Shown here in pieces: positions 1 through 12,167 of a DNA stretch of 64,000 nt (positions are counted from its first letter, which is position 1; each line of letters begins with the position of its first letter). The stretch covers positions 62,001 to 126,000 of the forward strand of contig QLIY01000353.1 of assembly GCA_003260075.1 (NCBI GenBank). The letters run 5' to 3'. The translations under genes were made by a program, and so were the position numbers. This stretch comes from Phallusia mammillata (taxonomy: Eukaryota > Chordata > Ascidiacea > Phlebobranchia > Ascidiidae). The notes beneath the pieces are model-generated. The model did not search any database. It was not told the DNA's origin and saw only the letters and a list, made by a program, of their open reading frames with translations.

Positions 1-68
1 AAAAATGCTGATATTTGAAGTTTGAACTAGCTTTGGTAAAAAATAAAAATATAATTTTGAATTTACAG

Positions 69-1601
69 AGAAGTTCGAGTGGCAACAATTCCTGCTTTTG
101 CATCAGTGGTTGAAAATCCTTCAGTAACAGCCGATGCTGTTGAGCGTGTCATAACCCAAATGATTGATGTAGTATCAGCAAGTACCAGTGGTTACCATGA
201 GCACTCACATGACGGCACACTGCTTGGATTGCACTCGGTGCAACTTCAACTTGTAACAACTGCTTGTAAAATTGCCCCAACTGCTCATCCCAAATTCAGG
301 GATGAATGTAAGACAAACATTGTTTGTTTTTAAATGTTAAAGGAATAATTTGAAATTTTGTTTGTTGTCCTACAGTTCTCTTGCCCCATCTTGTGGTAAT
401 TGCAGCCAGCAACAGCCAGCAGAAAGATCGCTCAAAACGATCTGAAATTGCCCTTTTGCTGCTTGAGACATACACCAACCTTTCATGCTGCTGTATCCTT
501 TCAAATACATGCTTTAGGTTGTCGGCTTTTGTTATTTTTAAGTAAAAACAATTTAAACAAATCAAGGAAGATTTAAACTTGTTTCTCTTTTTGGTAAACG
601 TTTTTGGTGCATGGTAGGTATTAATCAGGTAACTTGCACAATTAATGTGTAGAAGTTGGCAAATTGTCTGTTATATTTATATCACTTTAAAATATATTGT
701 ACTTGACTTCACGATCAAAGTCATACCAACAAATTTGCTGCATGGATCATTCTTACCAGCTCTTAAGTGTCTGCTTTTGGATATTGAAACCATGCATCCA
801 GAACGTTCTGTAAGTTTGCAGTTTTACATATCTGTATATATCGCAACAAACAACACGTTTTGTTGTCCAGAATGAAGTGTCATCATTGCTTAATGAGGTG
901 GAACAAAAACTTGAAAGGGGTAGCATTGTTTCTGAGGGCAGGTAATTAACACATCTGTAAATTATTTCATGTTTGTTGTTGTCCTTGTACTTATGTTGTC
1001 GTCCACTTGCATGCAGTGTTGATTCTGCAAGCCATAAACAAACCAAGAAAAAATTTACGAGGCTCTTTTAAGTCTTGCTATTTCATGAAGATTGCACTTG
1101 ATGTTGTAAGTATATGTAATATGAATTTGTACAGCACCAAGTTTTAAGTTTGTCATTCAAGTTTTGTTTTCCAACTCAATGTGTATGTTTTGATTATGCA
1201 CTAAATTCAAGTGGTAACTTTGTATTAAAGTTGTCAGTATATTTACTGGAGTGTAATTTTAGAGTCTGGGTACATGTGTAAAAATATTGGGTACCCTTGA
1301 TTTAGTTACAAATAACCTATTATTTATAGATTTTGCATGCTGTTGTTGTTGCTGTTCTTGGGTATTTAAATAGTCACAAAAATAATTTGGATGCATCTAA
1401 ACTCATATATTTCTAACTTTTTTGTATACTTATTATAGCCCGAGAATGTTCCATCGTGGCTCTGGCAGCATTGGAGGTTTGCCGCTAGGCCAAGTTGTAA
1501 CATCTGGTGCTGATGATGCTCGCAAAAAGATACTAACCACATGGGACCAAATTAAGTTTAAAGCTCCTCCTAGCCCAACTATGTTTCGTTGGAAAAAGTA
1601 G
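69..1601 (+). CDS. RELCH: RELCH (KIAA1468) C-terminal exons, partial
   Basis: This is the 3' part of a LisH/coiled-coil/HEAT-repeat protein that in vertebrates binds RAB11 and helps move cholesterol from recycling endosomes to the trans-Golgi. Exons are 69-307, 376-492, 721-809, 871-941, then either 1017-1071 (ends TTRLF-type, TAA) or 1439-1601 (TAG). Intron borders are GT-AG and the phases fit throughout. Recognisable HEAT-region motifs include EVRVATIPAF, FRDEFLLPHL, LSCCF and LPALKCLLLDIETMHPE, which match my memory of the vertebrate C-terminus. The final exon ends MFRWKK, resembling the vertebrate VFQRKK end. The two last exons share the same entering phase (2), so the isoform choice is open. 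The 5' part lies outside the window. It is convergent with PHAF1. Identification is strong; the exact C-terminus is uncertain. Confidence 0.87.
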
Positions 1602-2783
1602 TTCTGGTGCTTGTAAACGTTTTTCTTCAGTGAAGACTTGTATCCCAATGTTCAACATGTTTTAAGAGCCATAAAGATAATGTGCAGTTTCTCTGTATTT
1701 TGCTTTGGATATAATTATGTGTAATAGTTTTGTGGTGTGGTCTTTCAAAACCTTATTATACTGTAGAACATTCCATGATTTATATTAAGTATAGTTTAGT
1801 AAAATACTTTAATATGGACGGTTACTAGACTGGAAGCATAGTGTTCAATTGTGGAGATTGTTGCATAATATTTTTATATTTTGACCAATGGTTGTTACTG
1901 AATATGCTGTAAATTCCAGGGAAACATTTAGCAAACCTGTATTATTGTGTGCAGTCAACTATGCACTTTTTTGTTGTGGCTTTTATTTGCACCGATCTGC
2001 GCTTGTATTTTTGTTTAGGGATATTGAAACTAGAAACAGTGAAGACATGCTTGCCATGCATGGTAGTAGTTATTCACTACTGAGTGGTACTGTATAATTC
2101 GCTAACAAATTTTGAACTGTGACACAATTTTTCGAAGTTCAGATTTTAAAAAATGCAGTTGGGCTCTACAAGTATTTTCATATATATGACCGAATCTTGT
2201 ATTATGTACTTACAGTAGGTGTTATCTGTTCATAGATGTCTGAGTGATTTGCCTAATCTCACGATTTTGATAATTTCATATGCGACATGTTTTTTGTTGA
2301 ATTGTATATGGAAATAAATTATATCCATCCAAATAGATCAGCTCAAGAGAGTATTTTAGGTTCAACAACAAGGTTACATATTCATGTATCTCCACAGTTT
2401 TGTATTCACATGATACATTTAGTGCAAAAAATAAAACAAACTCTGATTGATATTTGTAATAGAGGTCTGCATCTGAAAATCGTTGCTGTCCAACCCTTTT
2501 TGTGTAAGTTCAGAAAAAGTAAATTCCCCAAACCTTTCAAAGTGCCATTATTCATGATACAACTTAACAAAGAGTAACAGAAATAGTACAACCATAAACA
2601 CAAAATAATGCCTTTGACTCTGGACAGGTTGGCAGTACTCAGTTGGGATCATTAGGAGGAAAAACACTGACAGTTAAGGACCAGCATTTTTTGTTCACTG
2701 AACTAACATAGAACTTTGGAGGAAATCAAATGCATTTAGTTTTTTTTCCAAAATATTCTTGGACCAAGTTAGAAAAGCTGCTT
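1602..2783. other. Intergenic region between convergent genes
   Basis: This AT-rich stretch holds the 3' UTR of the RELCH-like gene and, on the other strand, the 3' UTR of PHAF1. An AATAAA at about 2312-2317 on the plus strand could be a poly(A) signal, but it is far from the stop. The short open frames here (for example around 1888-2097 and 2287-2577) have no recognisable motif, and I do not call them genes. Confidence 0.5.
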
Positions 2784-5333
<2,550 letters not shown>

Positions 5334-6344
5334 ATGAGAAACTGCGTTGATGTTGCGACAGACTACGAAAGTTTTCCAGTTTGGGCCCCAAAAGAAATAA
5401 GTGAATCACTTAGAAAGCAAGGTTTTCAGGTAACTGGTTTATTTTTGATTGGTATTTCAGCCCACGTGGTTCCTAACATTGCCCGCGTAACAAATACAGC
5501 CAATTTATTTGTCGGCAAAATAATGAAGACCGAAATAAGTTTCGAGGCTTGATAGGTTATCTGTAGTTTACAGCATAAACATGGAACAGGCAAGGATTGT
5601 TGATCGTGTGTTACCAAATTGTTTTGTTTTTGATATGGTTTTAATTCAAACTTATTTACAAAACTTTATCATGGTACGCCTTCTTTGAGGAGACTCATTT
5701 AATTTTACGTTTTTCTTGTTTCAATTGTCCAAAACCTAAGTTGGTATTAATTGTTTAAAGAAGGTTGTTAATTTTATGGGGCACAACACAATTAAAAAAA
5801 TTAGGTAAAAGTTATATGAAACTAATTTTCAAGTAATTAACAAAATGGAAAAAAAATTGAACTAAATCATAAAATTGTGGCAATTGTTTTAAATATATGG
5901 AGGCTGATAACATTAAATTACTGTCAAAAAGACTATGTATTTTTAAGTGACCTGGCGTGATAGACAGGCTGATAATTTTATTTGCGTGTCAATCCAATAT
6001 GTCTCAAGGGAAATCAGCTTTTGAAGCATTAATAATTGATGCATGAAGATTTTTTTCCTTTCTGTTTTATAACAGGAAAATTGCAACTTCTTTGCAATCA
6101 ACAAGACAGGGCAAAGATACATTTGCAATTAAAGGAGTTCAATAGCACACTTACTCATGTTGTGCAGTCAGTTGCAGATCAGGTCACTCAACAAAAGATG
6201 TTGGTAGAAAATGCTGTACAGGCGTTTTCGTCCACCAGGTTGCATATTTAAGATGTTGGTGTCGGAAAACAATTGTCTTAACCTTTAAGTTATGTGTATT
6301 GCAGTATTGTTAAAAGCAGTATAGGTGAGCACATGATATTATAA
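5334..6344 (+). CDS. Small coiled-coil-like protein, upstream cistron of a dicistron
   Basis: I do not recognise the family. A first exon starts at ATG 5334 (MRNCVDVATDYESFPVWAPK). It ends at a good donor at 5429 (phase 0) or a weak donor at 5421 (phase 1). A second exon, 6076-6238, opens in the frame GKLQLLCNQQDRAKIHLQLK and is rich in Q, L and V with no Pro, suggesting a helical or coiled-coil segment. A third exon, 6305-6344, encodes SIVKSSIGEHMIL and ends TAA. Exon two needs entering phase 1, so either the 5421 donor is used or a short exon between 5430 and 6075 is missing. The protein would be about 100 residues. Its stop codon overlaps the start of the IWR1-like gene by one base, so both probably come from one pre-mRNA. 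Confidence 0.55.
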
Positions 6345-6346
6345 TG
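6305..6346 (+). promoter_or_regulatory. TAATG intercistronic junction with possible trans-splice acceptor
   Basis: The upstream frame ends TAA at 6342-6344 and the IWR1-like ATG is 6344-6346. The acceptor AG at 6303-6304, preceded by TTGC, is the cis acceptor of the last upstream exon. It is also the only good acceptor close before the downstream ATG, so a spliced leader could be added here. Ascidian operons with no intercistronic space are established; use of this site for trans-splicing is inference. Confidence 0.6.
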
Positions 6347-7812
6347 GCAACAGTGATAAGAGTCAAGCGCAAGCGCCATGCGGAACCAGTGGAAGCACTT
6401 CTTCTTGCAAGCAAGCGGATAAAGCAGGATGAGCACTTCCGTGGAAACAGTGGAATGGCTGACATCATTCAAATCGAAGAAAATGTTTTCAGATTCGCAA
6501 CCACAGTGGGCTTAAATGCCAAAATGGATGAGGCAGTCAAAAATAAAGTAAAAGATGCCATTGTTTTGCACAGCAAATTAAACTCCATTTACAAAACACA
6601 GCCCTTGACTTCTCACAAAAGATCAGTGGTTGGTGTCCCAGCTGATCACTCGCACCAAGATGAATGTGCAAGATACAAGCTGTTGCGGGTTTCATCCAGA
6701 AACCCTGAATTTGTTAGTGCTCACCCAAAAATTAAAACTTCAGAAAACAAAACAACAGAATCACCGTCCCAGCCATGTGAGGCCATCCACACAGACACGC
6801 GGAAACTTTCAACGTATTTCACTCCAATCTTGGATGTGGAAGAGCAAGAGACTAAAAAGTGCAATTCCTCTATAAAGCCTGAAGATATCCTCTGTAACTC
6901 AGTGCAAATGCTGAGAGAGAAACTTTGTCTTTCTGAACCTAAACAAGAAGATGATGAATTTGTGTATGACCTATATTATTGTCAAGGAACTCAGCCCACA
7001 TGGTCAGTTAAGGATATCCTTTATGTTCAACCATGCAGGTATATGAACACTTTTAAGCGAATTTTAATTCCAAAGCAATAAATGTAATTTTGTTCCGCCT
7101 GTTTGACAGAGATCTCAATCTTTGCTATGAGTCGCACATAACAAAGCAAACTTATTATGATGAGGATGAAGATAGCAATGATGAGGATCATTGGAAAAAT
7201 GATTATCCAGATGACGAGGATAGGTAAAATCTTTTAGTGAAAAAAAATGTTTATTTAAAACTACATGTCAATTTGGAACACTACATATAAATCTGTTCAT
7301 AAATTTGATGATAAAAATAATGGCCCAAATATCACTGATGATGGCTTGAGCATTTGCCAAAACGTTGTGACAATAAAACATGTCGCTTTTTACATGTATT
7401 TGCGCAGTTATTTTTATCATTAAAGAAAGGATGCTTTGCATCAATTGTTATGAAAGTGACTGAAAAAAGACCTCTCTGAGCTTGCAAACTGGCCTCATTC
7501 GCCTGTTTTTAAAAATTATTACGTTTCTGTATACTTTCCAGCATTGGCGAAGACGAGAAAAGGTTGTTTTTCGATGAAGAGGAAGACCGTTACGAAAGCG
7601 ACGACTGTGACGTAGCGCCGCGCGATGGGGATGAGGACAATTTTGCGAGTTTTTTTAATACCGACACCATGGATCAGTATTGCAACGACGATCTCGACGA
7701 CCTAGATTACGGTGACGACCTTGCATTTGACAACCTTGGTGATTTTGACGCTTATGACCAGGATGACTTTGGTGGGGACGCAAACGGCGGCGGCGACGAC
7801 GACTACTTTTAA
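6344..7812 (+). CDS. SLC7A6OS: IWR1/SLC7A6OS-like RNA polymerase II nuclear import factor
   Basis: IWR1-family proteins bind assembled RNA polymerase II in the cytoplasm and direct its nuclear import. Exons are 6344-7038, 7110-7223 and 7542-7812, with GT-AG introns in matching phases. The protein is about 359 residues. It opens with the basic family signature VIRVKRKRHAEPVEALLLA. Mid-protein it has EDILCNSVQMLREKL, DEFVYDLYYCQGTQPTW and KDILYVQPC, followed by a long acidic stretch (YYDEDEDSNDEDHWKNDYP) typical of the family. The acidic C-terminus (about residues 260-359) is Asp-rich and ends GGDDDYF. The start overlaps the preceding cistron's stop. Exon three is strikingly CpG-rich compared with exons one and two. 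Confidence 0.93.
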
Positions 7813-7842
7813 TTGAAACGATCTAACGACTGGTAACGACAA

Positions 7843-7924
<82 letters not shown>
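7843..7924. repeat. Poly-G tract, 82 nt
   Basis: An uninterrupted run of 82 G lies 30 bases past the IWR1-like stop codon, in its 3' UTR. The flanks are not duplicated. A pure homopolymer of this length is more likely a gap placeholder or a sequencing/assembly artefact than real DNA. Confidence 0.85.
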
Positions 7925-7926
<2 letters not shown>

Positions 7927-7996
7927 TTATTTTCCATAGGTTATTAAACATACACTCAACACTTTGTTCCTAACTTAAGATACTTAGTCAGGATTT

Positions 7997-8002
7997 AATA
8001 AA
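7997..8002 (+). terminator. Candidate poly(A) signal AATAAA for the IWR1-like gene
   Basis: A canonical AATAAA lies about 185 bases after the stop codon at 7812, counting the poly-G tract. It is the first canonical hexamer on this strand after the gene. Confidence 0.5.
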
Positions 8003-10630
8003 CAAGACATGGGCATCCTCATTTGGAAATGTGGATGTCGAACTATTTAGGCCAAAATACTGGAAGCTTTTTCTTATTGCGAATATTTTTCTTTTTGTTG
8101 TACTTTTTGCACCCCATTTCCACTTGTCTTCCACTTAGCCGTACTGCTGTCATTTTAATGTGCGTCTTCGAGTTAGAATCTTGTAGTTTTGACGATTGTA
8201 AAAGTTTAATAAACTGCAAAGATATTATCTCGTGCCTGATGGTGTTTTCGGTTCAGTGCGACCTTGCTTAAACTGCAACTTGAACGTAGAAATCAATATC
8301 GATGATTGAACGAAGGGCTATTATGTCTAGATGGTAAACATTGGCCAATATACTGTGTGTTAAAACAAGCACTTAGTTCTAACATGTATTATTTTTTCTC
8401 ACCAGATTAGAATCTTTCTTAGCGCCAAACTATTTTTGGTTTTTAACATTAGTTGTGGTTTTCGCCGTAGAAACCCTGTTCAAATAGTCACGCCTGTCAA
8501 TGTTTCAAAAATCCATTTAGACATGATTGTTTGCATTAGCAACTAAAGTCGGGGTAAACTGCGTTCATCAGTCCTTGGCATGTAAGCAACATAACGCCTA
8601 TAGGGAATTTCGATGTTTTAAAAACTCTTCCCGAGGCCTGTCGGTTGAAAGTTTACGGTCCAACTCTTCGCAAAACGGACAATGCTACGATCGATACAGG
8701 AGTCGCTCTCGATTAGTTGCGCGCCAACTAATCAACGCGCGGCTTTTGTTTCGCAACTTTTGGAACCATTCAATACCAGGCTAAAGCCTCCCCTAGGGAC
8801 CAGATGTTATCCCGATTGCGTATGTTTTTTAGAAGGAGATAATGGTGCAAGTCCATGGTTGATTACCCTTTGTGTAGGCCAGGTCATTTCAAACGCAAGC
8901 TGGTCGCTTATATTATGCTTTTTAAACACATGGCTCTTAATTTAAATGTCACTCGGAACAATGTTCAAATGTTTGCAATTCATTTATTTGTGCTGACGTA
9001 AAACCACCGGAAGCTACACACACATATCGTTTAACAATGTGTTACAAGCATCAGGCTGTCCCGTTTATTCCATAGAAGAAATAGAAGAAGGGGCTTATAA
9101 GCCTTATTAGAAACAAACGCAAATTTGAAATAAAACTGAGTATATTATCAAAATTTTTGTAGCTTAGTTTTCAAAATGTTTTGCGTTATACTCCTTGGTG
9201 TTTTTTTTTTCAGTATGACTACAAAATTGTTCCAACACGGCCAATAATCCTGTGCATTTTATTGGGTTAAATCGGCCGACACTTTATCTGACAGTCCACT
9301 TGCGTTGAGTCCGTTGACAGACATATCGCATATGTCGATCTGGTTGCTGAACATCACAATCACATGGCGTAGTGCTGAGTTTGGCAATTGCTCGTATTCA
9401 TTTCATGTGTGACCTGGTATCGGCGATTCACCGAGGGGGGGGGGCAAGCTACACACACATATCGTTCAACAATGTGTTTCAAGCATCAGGCTGTCCCGTT
9501 TATTCTATAGAAGAAGGGGCTTATAAGCCTAATTAGAAAAAAACGCAAATTTGAAATGAAACACTGAGTATATATACTCATATATTATAATTATTTTTGT
9601 AGCTTTGTTTTCAAAGTGTTTTTCGTTATACTTCTTGGTGTTTGTTTTTTCAGTATGACTACAAAATTGTTCCAACACGGCCAATAATCCTGTGCATTTT
9701 ATTGTGTTAAATCGGCCACCATTTTATCTGACAGTCCACTTGCGTTGACATACATATCACATATGTCTATCTGGGTGGTGAACATCACGATCACATGGCG
9801 TAGTTCCGAGTTTGGCGATTGCTCGTATTCATTTCATGTGTGACCTGGTATCGGCGATTCACCGATACGTGAAATCGATGTGTTCATTCGCAATACACGA
9901 CACCGTTGACACGTCACGCAAAGTTATGTAATCGAAACCTACGCTGCAAAATTCATAACCTACGGTCCCATGACACCTATGCTGCCGGGTCATTTTTGAG
10001 CGTGTGGCGTTTCATGACAGCTCTCACTAATGTTTTATAATTGCTACATTGACGAGGCGTCAACATGTTGCAAACGCAATTTAAATTATACATGCCAGTT
10101 CGGTTTGCGTACTGTCTTGAGAAAATTGCACATAAGCTTGGTTTAAACCTGGTTGATTGCACAGGTCAGGTGGTTCAAGTTTGCCGAATCTATAGTGGCG
10201 ACGTTTAACCTCAAAGAAATCCCTTCCACAATTGATTTGGCGCTCGCAAAGCTGGACAAAACAAAGCGAAACTTAATTAAAAGTTCCATGCTCTGATGGT
10301 GGTTAATCAGCCTATGCAAGTGTTCTGAAACACATCGTGCTTCCGTTTCTGCCGATTAAACTTGTTTGGGGAAAACCTAAAATCAGGGTCGAAAGGACAA
10401 GGTGGTAAATAACCCAGGAATAACGCTACGGCCTTGCATGCAGCCGTTAATTGCGCAGTTTAATATTAAACATAATGCGGTTTGGTATCAATAAGTGGAA
10501 GGAATCAAGTCAAGCGTATATGCTCTACATTAGTTTCGCTTGTCGGAATGAATGTCTTTAAATGTGACTTTAAAACATTGTATTGATAGTTTACTACAAA
10601 ACGATTTTGTTACTATTTTGTGATTCTCAG
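8003..10630. other. Intergenic region upstream of the SETMAR-like gene
   Basis: No gene is recognised. The open frames at 8023-8271, 8527-8784, 8682-8945 and 9977-10162 lack any family motif and have no convincing splice signals. The main content is the roughly 420-bp duplication around a ten-G run (9011-9865). The 5' exon(s) of the SETMAR-like gene may lie here, but I could not find them. Confidence 0.5.
9011..9865. repeat. 420-bp direct duplication with ten-G linker (probable assembly join)
   Basis: Copy one (9011-9434) and copy two (9446-9865) flank ten G at 9435-9444. They are near-identical along their length but differ by substitutions and small indels, for instance a GAAGAAATA insertion only in copy one and TATATATACTC only in copy two. 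Both end at GGCGATTCACCGA. Copy two then continues into unique sequence. The pattern fits two unmerged alleles. Confidence 0.78.
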
Positions 10631-11407
10631 TACACACCCGGAAACGTAAAAGCGTCAAGAAGCGATATGGATCCGAACGAAGTTTCCTACGAAGGATGTT
10701 CCTGCGTGAAACAGTCTTGCGAAGTTGATTGCGATTGCTTGCGCAGATTCAACCCAAACTACACAAAATCTGCTAATGGCAAAACGACACTGATTCACAT
10801 CGATGATCACGTGACAACAAGCAACAGTCCGCCTCCAGTGTACGAATGCAACTCAATGTGCAACTGTGGTTATCAGTGCTTGAACCGCTTGGTCCAGAAT
10901 CGCCTACAACGTCCAATTTTGCTGTTTGAGGGAAACAAAGGCGTTGGTGCGAAAACCGCAGCAGCTATTGATCGCGGTGAGTTCGTGTGCGAGTATGCAG
11001 GCGAGGTGCTAAGCGACGTTGAGGCGGCCCACCGATGCCAGCGATTGTCGGCCGACGATATGAACTACGTGATCGCAGTTCGCGAACACCATCATGGCGG
11101 TAATATGACCTGCACCTACGTGGATCCCTGTCACAGGGGTAACGTGGGTAGATGGGTGAACCACAGTTGCGACCCCAACCTAGTCATGGTGCCTGTGAGG
11201 GCGGACTCGGAAATCCCTATGTTGGCATTGTTTGCGAAAAAAAATATCAACGCCGAGGAAGAACTAAGCTTCCACTATGGTGGTTTGGCCGATGAAGAAA
11301 TCAGCGAGCAGAACGTTAAACGAAAACAGTGCTTGTGTGGCGCGAATAATTGCAAGGGTTTTCTGCCGTACGATTTGTCTTTATTTGCCAACGTAATGAC
11401 AACTTGA
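10631..11407 (+). CDS. SETMAR: SETMAR-like pre-SET/SET/post-SET histone lysine methyltransferase
   Basis: The family transfers methyl groups from S-adenosylmethionine to histone lysines. The coding part is one exon entered at acceptor TTCTCAG (AG at 10629-10630). YTPGNV at its start is where vertebrate SETMAR enters its main SET exon. Pre-SET cysteines are seen in GCSCVKQSCEVDCDC and ECNSMCNCGYQC. SET motifs are GEFVCEYAGEVLS, GRWVNHSCDPNL (the NHSC methyl-donor motif) and EELSFHYGG. The usual YDYG-type motif reads FHYGG here. Post-SET is CLCGANNCKG. There is no Mariner transposase part, as in non-primate orthologues. If a spliced leader joins at 10631, translation could begin at ATG 10667 (246 residues); otherwise an upstream exon is missing. 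Confidence 0.87.
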   Translation, partial: YTPGNVKASRSDMDPNEVSYEGCSCVKQSCEVDCDCLRRFNPNYTKSANGKTTLIHIDDHVTTSNSPPPVYECNSMCNCGYQCLNRLVQNRLQRPILLFEGNKGVGAKTAAAIDRGEFVCEYAGEVLSDVEAAHRCQRLSADDMNYVIAVREHHHGGNMTCTYVDPCHRGNVGRWVNHSCDPNLVMVPVRADSEIPMLALFAKKNINAEEELSFHYGGLADEEISEQNVKRKQCLCGANNCKGFLPYDLSLFANVMTT

Positions 11408-12167
11408 GCGACTTTAAATCTTTTTGGCATTTTGCGCTTGAAATTGAGGACAAATAACAGCAGAAAAGGGAATACAGTTTCCGAAAGTATATGAAATATG
11501 ACTTCCTATTGCAGAAAACTGCAATTACTTAACAAATTTATTACTAAAATCAGCTGCATAACCATTCCGAAGTTGTTGAACTAACCACTTTCAACCTGAA
11601 TAGAAAAGGGTCTTGACAAGCAAAATGCCAGACACCCTTTTTAATAATGAATTGTGTTGTCGTGAAAAACGATGCGAAATCAATCTGATGCATAATTCAA
11701 AGCGCGACAACAGCACAAACATGCAAGGAATGCCACTTCGGTGAATTAAAAGTTCGTGCTGGAAACAAGAAATTAAACACCACATATAAAAGACGGTTAA
11801 TAAAAAGCGCGCTGTTGGGTATATGAGGTTATTTGCATGTAAACACAACGTTAAAAAAATTAATATTGCGGGGGGGGGGATAAATTAAACACCACACAGA
11901 AAAAGACGGTTAATAAAAAGCGCACTGTTTGGTATAAGTTTATGAGGTTATTTGCATGTAAACACAACGTTAAAAAAATTAATATTGCACCGCGACTGCA
12001 CCGAGATTAAAAGCATTAATAAAAGAACTTCCAAATCGACGTTAAACTGTAAGTACCATGCACATCACCATTTTTGTGTGCTTGAATTGTTTTTTTGCAA
12101 CCTTGACATTGATTGACACATGGAAAGCGGTCAAATCGAATTAGTCCAGGTTAAGCTGTTAAATTAT
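11408..12167. other. Intergenic region between convergent genes
   Basis: This contains the 3' ends of the SETMAR-like (+) and dehydratase (-) genes. A plus-strand AATAAA lies at about 11799-11804, and TTTATT (AATAAA on the minus strand) at 11537-11542. The stretch includes the duplication around a ten-G run described separately. No coding frame is convincing. Confidence 0.45.
11770..11988. repeat. Direct duplication with ten-G linker (probable assembly join)
   Basis: Copy one (11770-11869) and copy two (11882-11988) flank ten G at 11870-11879. They share long identical blocks, for example from TTTGCATGTAAACACAACG to the end TTAATATTGC. They differ by substitutions (GCGCGCTG against GCGCACTG) and a short insertion, as alleles would. 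Confidence 0.75.

Noticed and set aside
7843-7924. 82-G tract as a G-quadruplex regulatory element in the IWR1 3' UTR
   Set aside because: A pure run of this length beside other G-run joins is better explained as an artefact; real quadruplex motifs have loops.
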